Of a DNA stretch of 64,000 nucleotides, positions 62,500 through 64,000 are shown piece by piece. The notes beneath the pieces were generated by a model. The model worked only from the letters and a program-made list of their open reading frames with translations, had not been told where the DNA came from and searched no databases. Location of the stretch: the NCBI RefSeq assembly GCF_002813295.1, contig NZ_PHUE01000001.1, forward strand, positions 2,604,001 through 2,668,000, in the 5' to 3' direction. Made by a program: the position numbers and the translations under genes. The stretch is from Flavobacterium sp. 5 (GTDB lineage Bacteria > Bacteroidota > Bacteroidia > Flavobacteriales > Flavobacteriaceae). Each line of letters starts with the position of its first letter. Position 1 is the stretch's first letter.

Positions 62500-63411
62500 T
62501 TACAAAATCATATCTTTATACGTAATAATTGTTTCATAACCTTTGTCTAAAAAGTATGACTGTGGGTTTTCTTCGGAAATAATCAATACAAAATCACCAC
62601 CCCAAGCGCCAAGGCTTTTTATGGTCCCGTTAAAATCTGGAAATAAAGTTTCTTTGACTGTTTTTGTTTCTAGAATAGTACTCAAAGTTTTTTCGTGATT
62701 TTCTAATAGTTTTGCAAAAATGGTTTCATTTTCTGCGTTTAAAACTTTTAGCGTTATTTGGTTTATAACTTCTTTTTGAGCTTCTAAATTATTTTTCTTC
62801 TCTTTATAAGAGGCTATTGCACTTTTGCTGTTTTGTTTTTGATTGAGATAAACAAAGTATATATTTTTTGTAAAAGAAGGGTTGAATTTGACTATTTCAA
62901 CAATGGGTTTTTGCTGTTCAAGATGATATAAAATAGGAAAATTATTTTGAGCGCAGGCAATGTCATAACCACTGCCACCAAAACTATTTTTAAGCAATGT
63001 AAAGGCGTCAATTTGGAACCATTGAGCAATATTGTTTATTAACGTAGAAGATGTGCCAAGTCCCCATTTTCTTGGAAAACTCAATTGTGTAGTAACGATG
63101 TATCCTTCAGAAGTTGATAGCTTATTTGGATTGAGCTGATGGGCAACTCTTAAAATAGTAATTAAGGTGTTTTTTATAGATTCAGATTCTAAAGTAGTTT
63201 TGGAGGTGATAGTTGAAATAGGAATAGTTTCATTAAACCAAATACTTTCATCAGCATCATAACTCATCCATTTTATTTCTGGATTATTACTTTTTTCAAC
63301 GACAAGATTTTGGCCAAATTTTGTTGGCAAGGCTAATGCTTTTGCACCATCAAGAACCAAATATTCTCCAGTTATTAAAAGTTTGCCGTTGCTGTAAAAG
63401 GTTTTTTTCAT
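62500..63411 (-). CDS. GYDIA family GHMP kinase
   Basis: 303 residues. YSNGKLLITGEYLVLDGAKA is the N-terminal GHMP motif, FPRKWGLGTSSTLINNIAQW the ATP-binding loop, and NSFGGSGYDIACAQ the motif from which the family gets its name. Near the end, IKSLGAWGGDFVLIISEE is motif 3. It lies next to HMG-CoA reductase and probably acts in the mevalonate pathway, perhaps as the phosphomevalonate kinase missing from the 44-46 kb cluster. That role is inferred. Confidence 0.9.
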   Translation of the reverse strand: MKKTFYSNGKLLITGEYLVLDGAKALALPTKFGQNLVVEKSNNPEIKWMSYDADESIWFNETIPISTITSKTTLESESIKNTLITILRVAHQLNPNKLSTSEGYIVTTQLSFPRKWGLGTSSTLINNIAQWFQIDAFTLLKNSFGGSGYDIACAQNNFPILYHLEQQKPIVEIVKFNPSFTKNIYFVYLNQKQNSKSAIASYKEKKNNLEAQKEVINQITLKVLNAENETIFAKLLENHEKTLSTILETKTVKETLFPDFNGTIKSLGAWGGDFVLIISEENPQSYFLDKGYETIITYKDMIL

Positions 63412-63469
63412 TTTGAAAAAGAATAAATAAAAAAGAATCTATGTTTCCTGAAAATCGTTCTGTTTATTG

Positions 63470-63549
63470 TAGCCCCGATAGTAGTGAAAATCCTTTTGTC
63501 TCGTTTTTTAACGAGACAAAAGATTGTAACGGATAGCGGGAATAGCTCC
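63470..63549 (-). repeat. Intergenic palindromic repeat, copy D
   Basis: Minus strand: GGAGCTATTCCCGCTATCCG then TTACAATC, hairpin TTTTGTCTCGTT with AACGAGACAAAA, unpaired G, GATTTTCACTACTATCGGGG and CTA. The basal helix here is CCCG with CGGG where copy A has CCTG with CAGG, a compensatory change. Confidence 0.8.
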
Positions 63550-63561
63550 TGAAAAAATTAA

Positions 63562-64000
63562 TTAGTTCCTTAATTTTTCTAAAAAATCAACTACTGCGCT
63601 GTGTGAAACTATATTGTGTTTGAAGTGTTTTTTGGTCAAAATACGTTCTTCTTCATTGGCTTCAAACTGGTTGAGAATATTATTTAGATGCATTTTCATG
63701 TGACCATCCTGAATTCCAGTAGTAGTGAGGGAACGCAAAGCAGCAAAGTTTTGGGCTAAACCAGCGACTGCTACTATTTGCATTAGTTCTTTAGCAGAAG
63801 GTTTTTCTAGCATTTCTAATGATAGTTTTACCAAAGGATGTAGTGATGTTAAACCTCCGACTGTTCCTAAAGCTAATGGCATTTCCAACCAAAAACTAAA
63901 AATTCCGTTTTCTATTTTGGAATGGGACAAGCTGGAATATTGACCATTTTTTGAAGCGTAAGCGTGGACTCCTGCTTCAATCGCTCTAAAATCGTTTCCA
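63562..64000 (-). CDS. mvaA: Hydroxymethylglutaryl-CoA reductase, class II, C-terminal part
   Basis: The gene continues past the right edge; 145 C-terminal residues are visible, beginning GNDFRAIEAGVHAYASKNGQ. LPLALGTVGGLTSLHPLVKL (reads MPLALG at the start) is the substrate-binding stretch, QIVAVAGLAQNFAALRSLTT and GIQDGHMKMH follow, and NIVSHSAVVDFLEKL holds the C-terminal catalytic His of the class II enzymes. Class II reductases have about 430 residues. It makes mevalonate from HMG-CoA, feeding the pathway genes at 44-46 kb. Confidence 0.92.
   Translation of the reverse strand, partial: GNDFRAIEAGVHAYASKNGQYSSLSHSKIENGIFSFWLEMPLALGTVGGLTSLHPLVKLSLEMLEKPSAKELMQIVAVAGLAQNFAALRSLTTTGIQDGHMKMHLNNILNQFEANEEERILTKKHFKHNIVSHSAVVDFLEKLRN

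Overview
The window is a chromosomal segment of a Bacteroidota member, most likely a Flavobacterium. The evidence is the AT-rich DNA, promoters of the TTG...TAnnTTTG type, SusC/SusD genes, a type IX secretion sorting domain, the 16S sequence, and start codons preceded by A-rich DNA instead of a Shine-Dalgarno box.

Layout. 1-2224: an M20 dipeptidase cut by the window edge, tRNA-Leu and a GH130 enzyme. 2225-3440: a gene-free stretch with a 22-bp tandem array and three stacked rRNA promoters. 3438-8745: a complete rRNA operon (16S, tRNA-Ile, tRNA-Ala, 23S, 5S, terminator). 9622-40485: a starch/maltose utilisation locus with a secreted amylase, SusC/D/E, a LacI-type regulator, an MFS transporter, beta-phosphoglucomutase, maltose phosphorylase, and periplasmic GH13, GH31 and GH13 enzymes. 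Starch would be cut outside the cell, taken in by SusCD, trimmed in the periplasm, imported by the MFS carrier and phosphorolysed in the cytoplasm. 40732-51056: housekeeping genes (GDPD, flavoprotein, TspO, mevalonate-pathway genes, UbiA-type prenyltransferase, pseudouridine synthase, DUF885 protein). 51180-54930: a DUF937-like gene, a response regulator and a MASE1/PAS histidine kinase. 55255-61685: tRNA-Phe, then coaX, an outer-membrane protein, lptC, a small membrane protein, a CNNM/CorC protein and PpiD. 62020-64000: an unknown gene, a GYDIA-type GHMP kinase and the end of HMG-CoA reductase.

The most unusual part is 12.6-21.4 kb, which lies inside the starch locus between the secreted amylase and susE. 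It encodes three small cysteine-rich peptides with near-identical double-glycine leaders, two glycosyltransferase-like proteins, a fusion of a degenerate C39-like domain with VKOR and thioredoxin domains, a C39 peptidase ABC exporter and an HlyD adaptor. Two peptides have five core cysteines each. The gene set matches, by analogy, what a glycosylated, disulfide-bonded bacteriocin (glycocin, as in the sublancin operon) needs.

A second result is an intergenic palindromic element present five times (2224, 9463, 34344, 47606, 63470), always 3' of a gene on the same strand. Its hairpin sequence changes completely between copies while base pairing is kept, which suggests a conserved RNA structure. 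A third is a 30-bp motif, 29/30 identical upstream of susC and of the secreted amylase, with two weaker relatives: the likely binding site of the LacI-type regulator.
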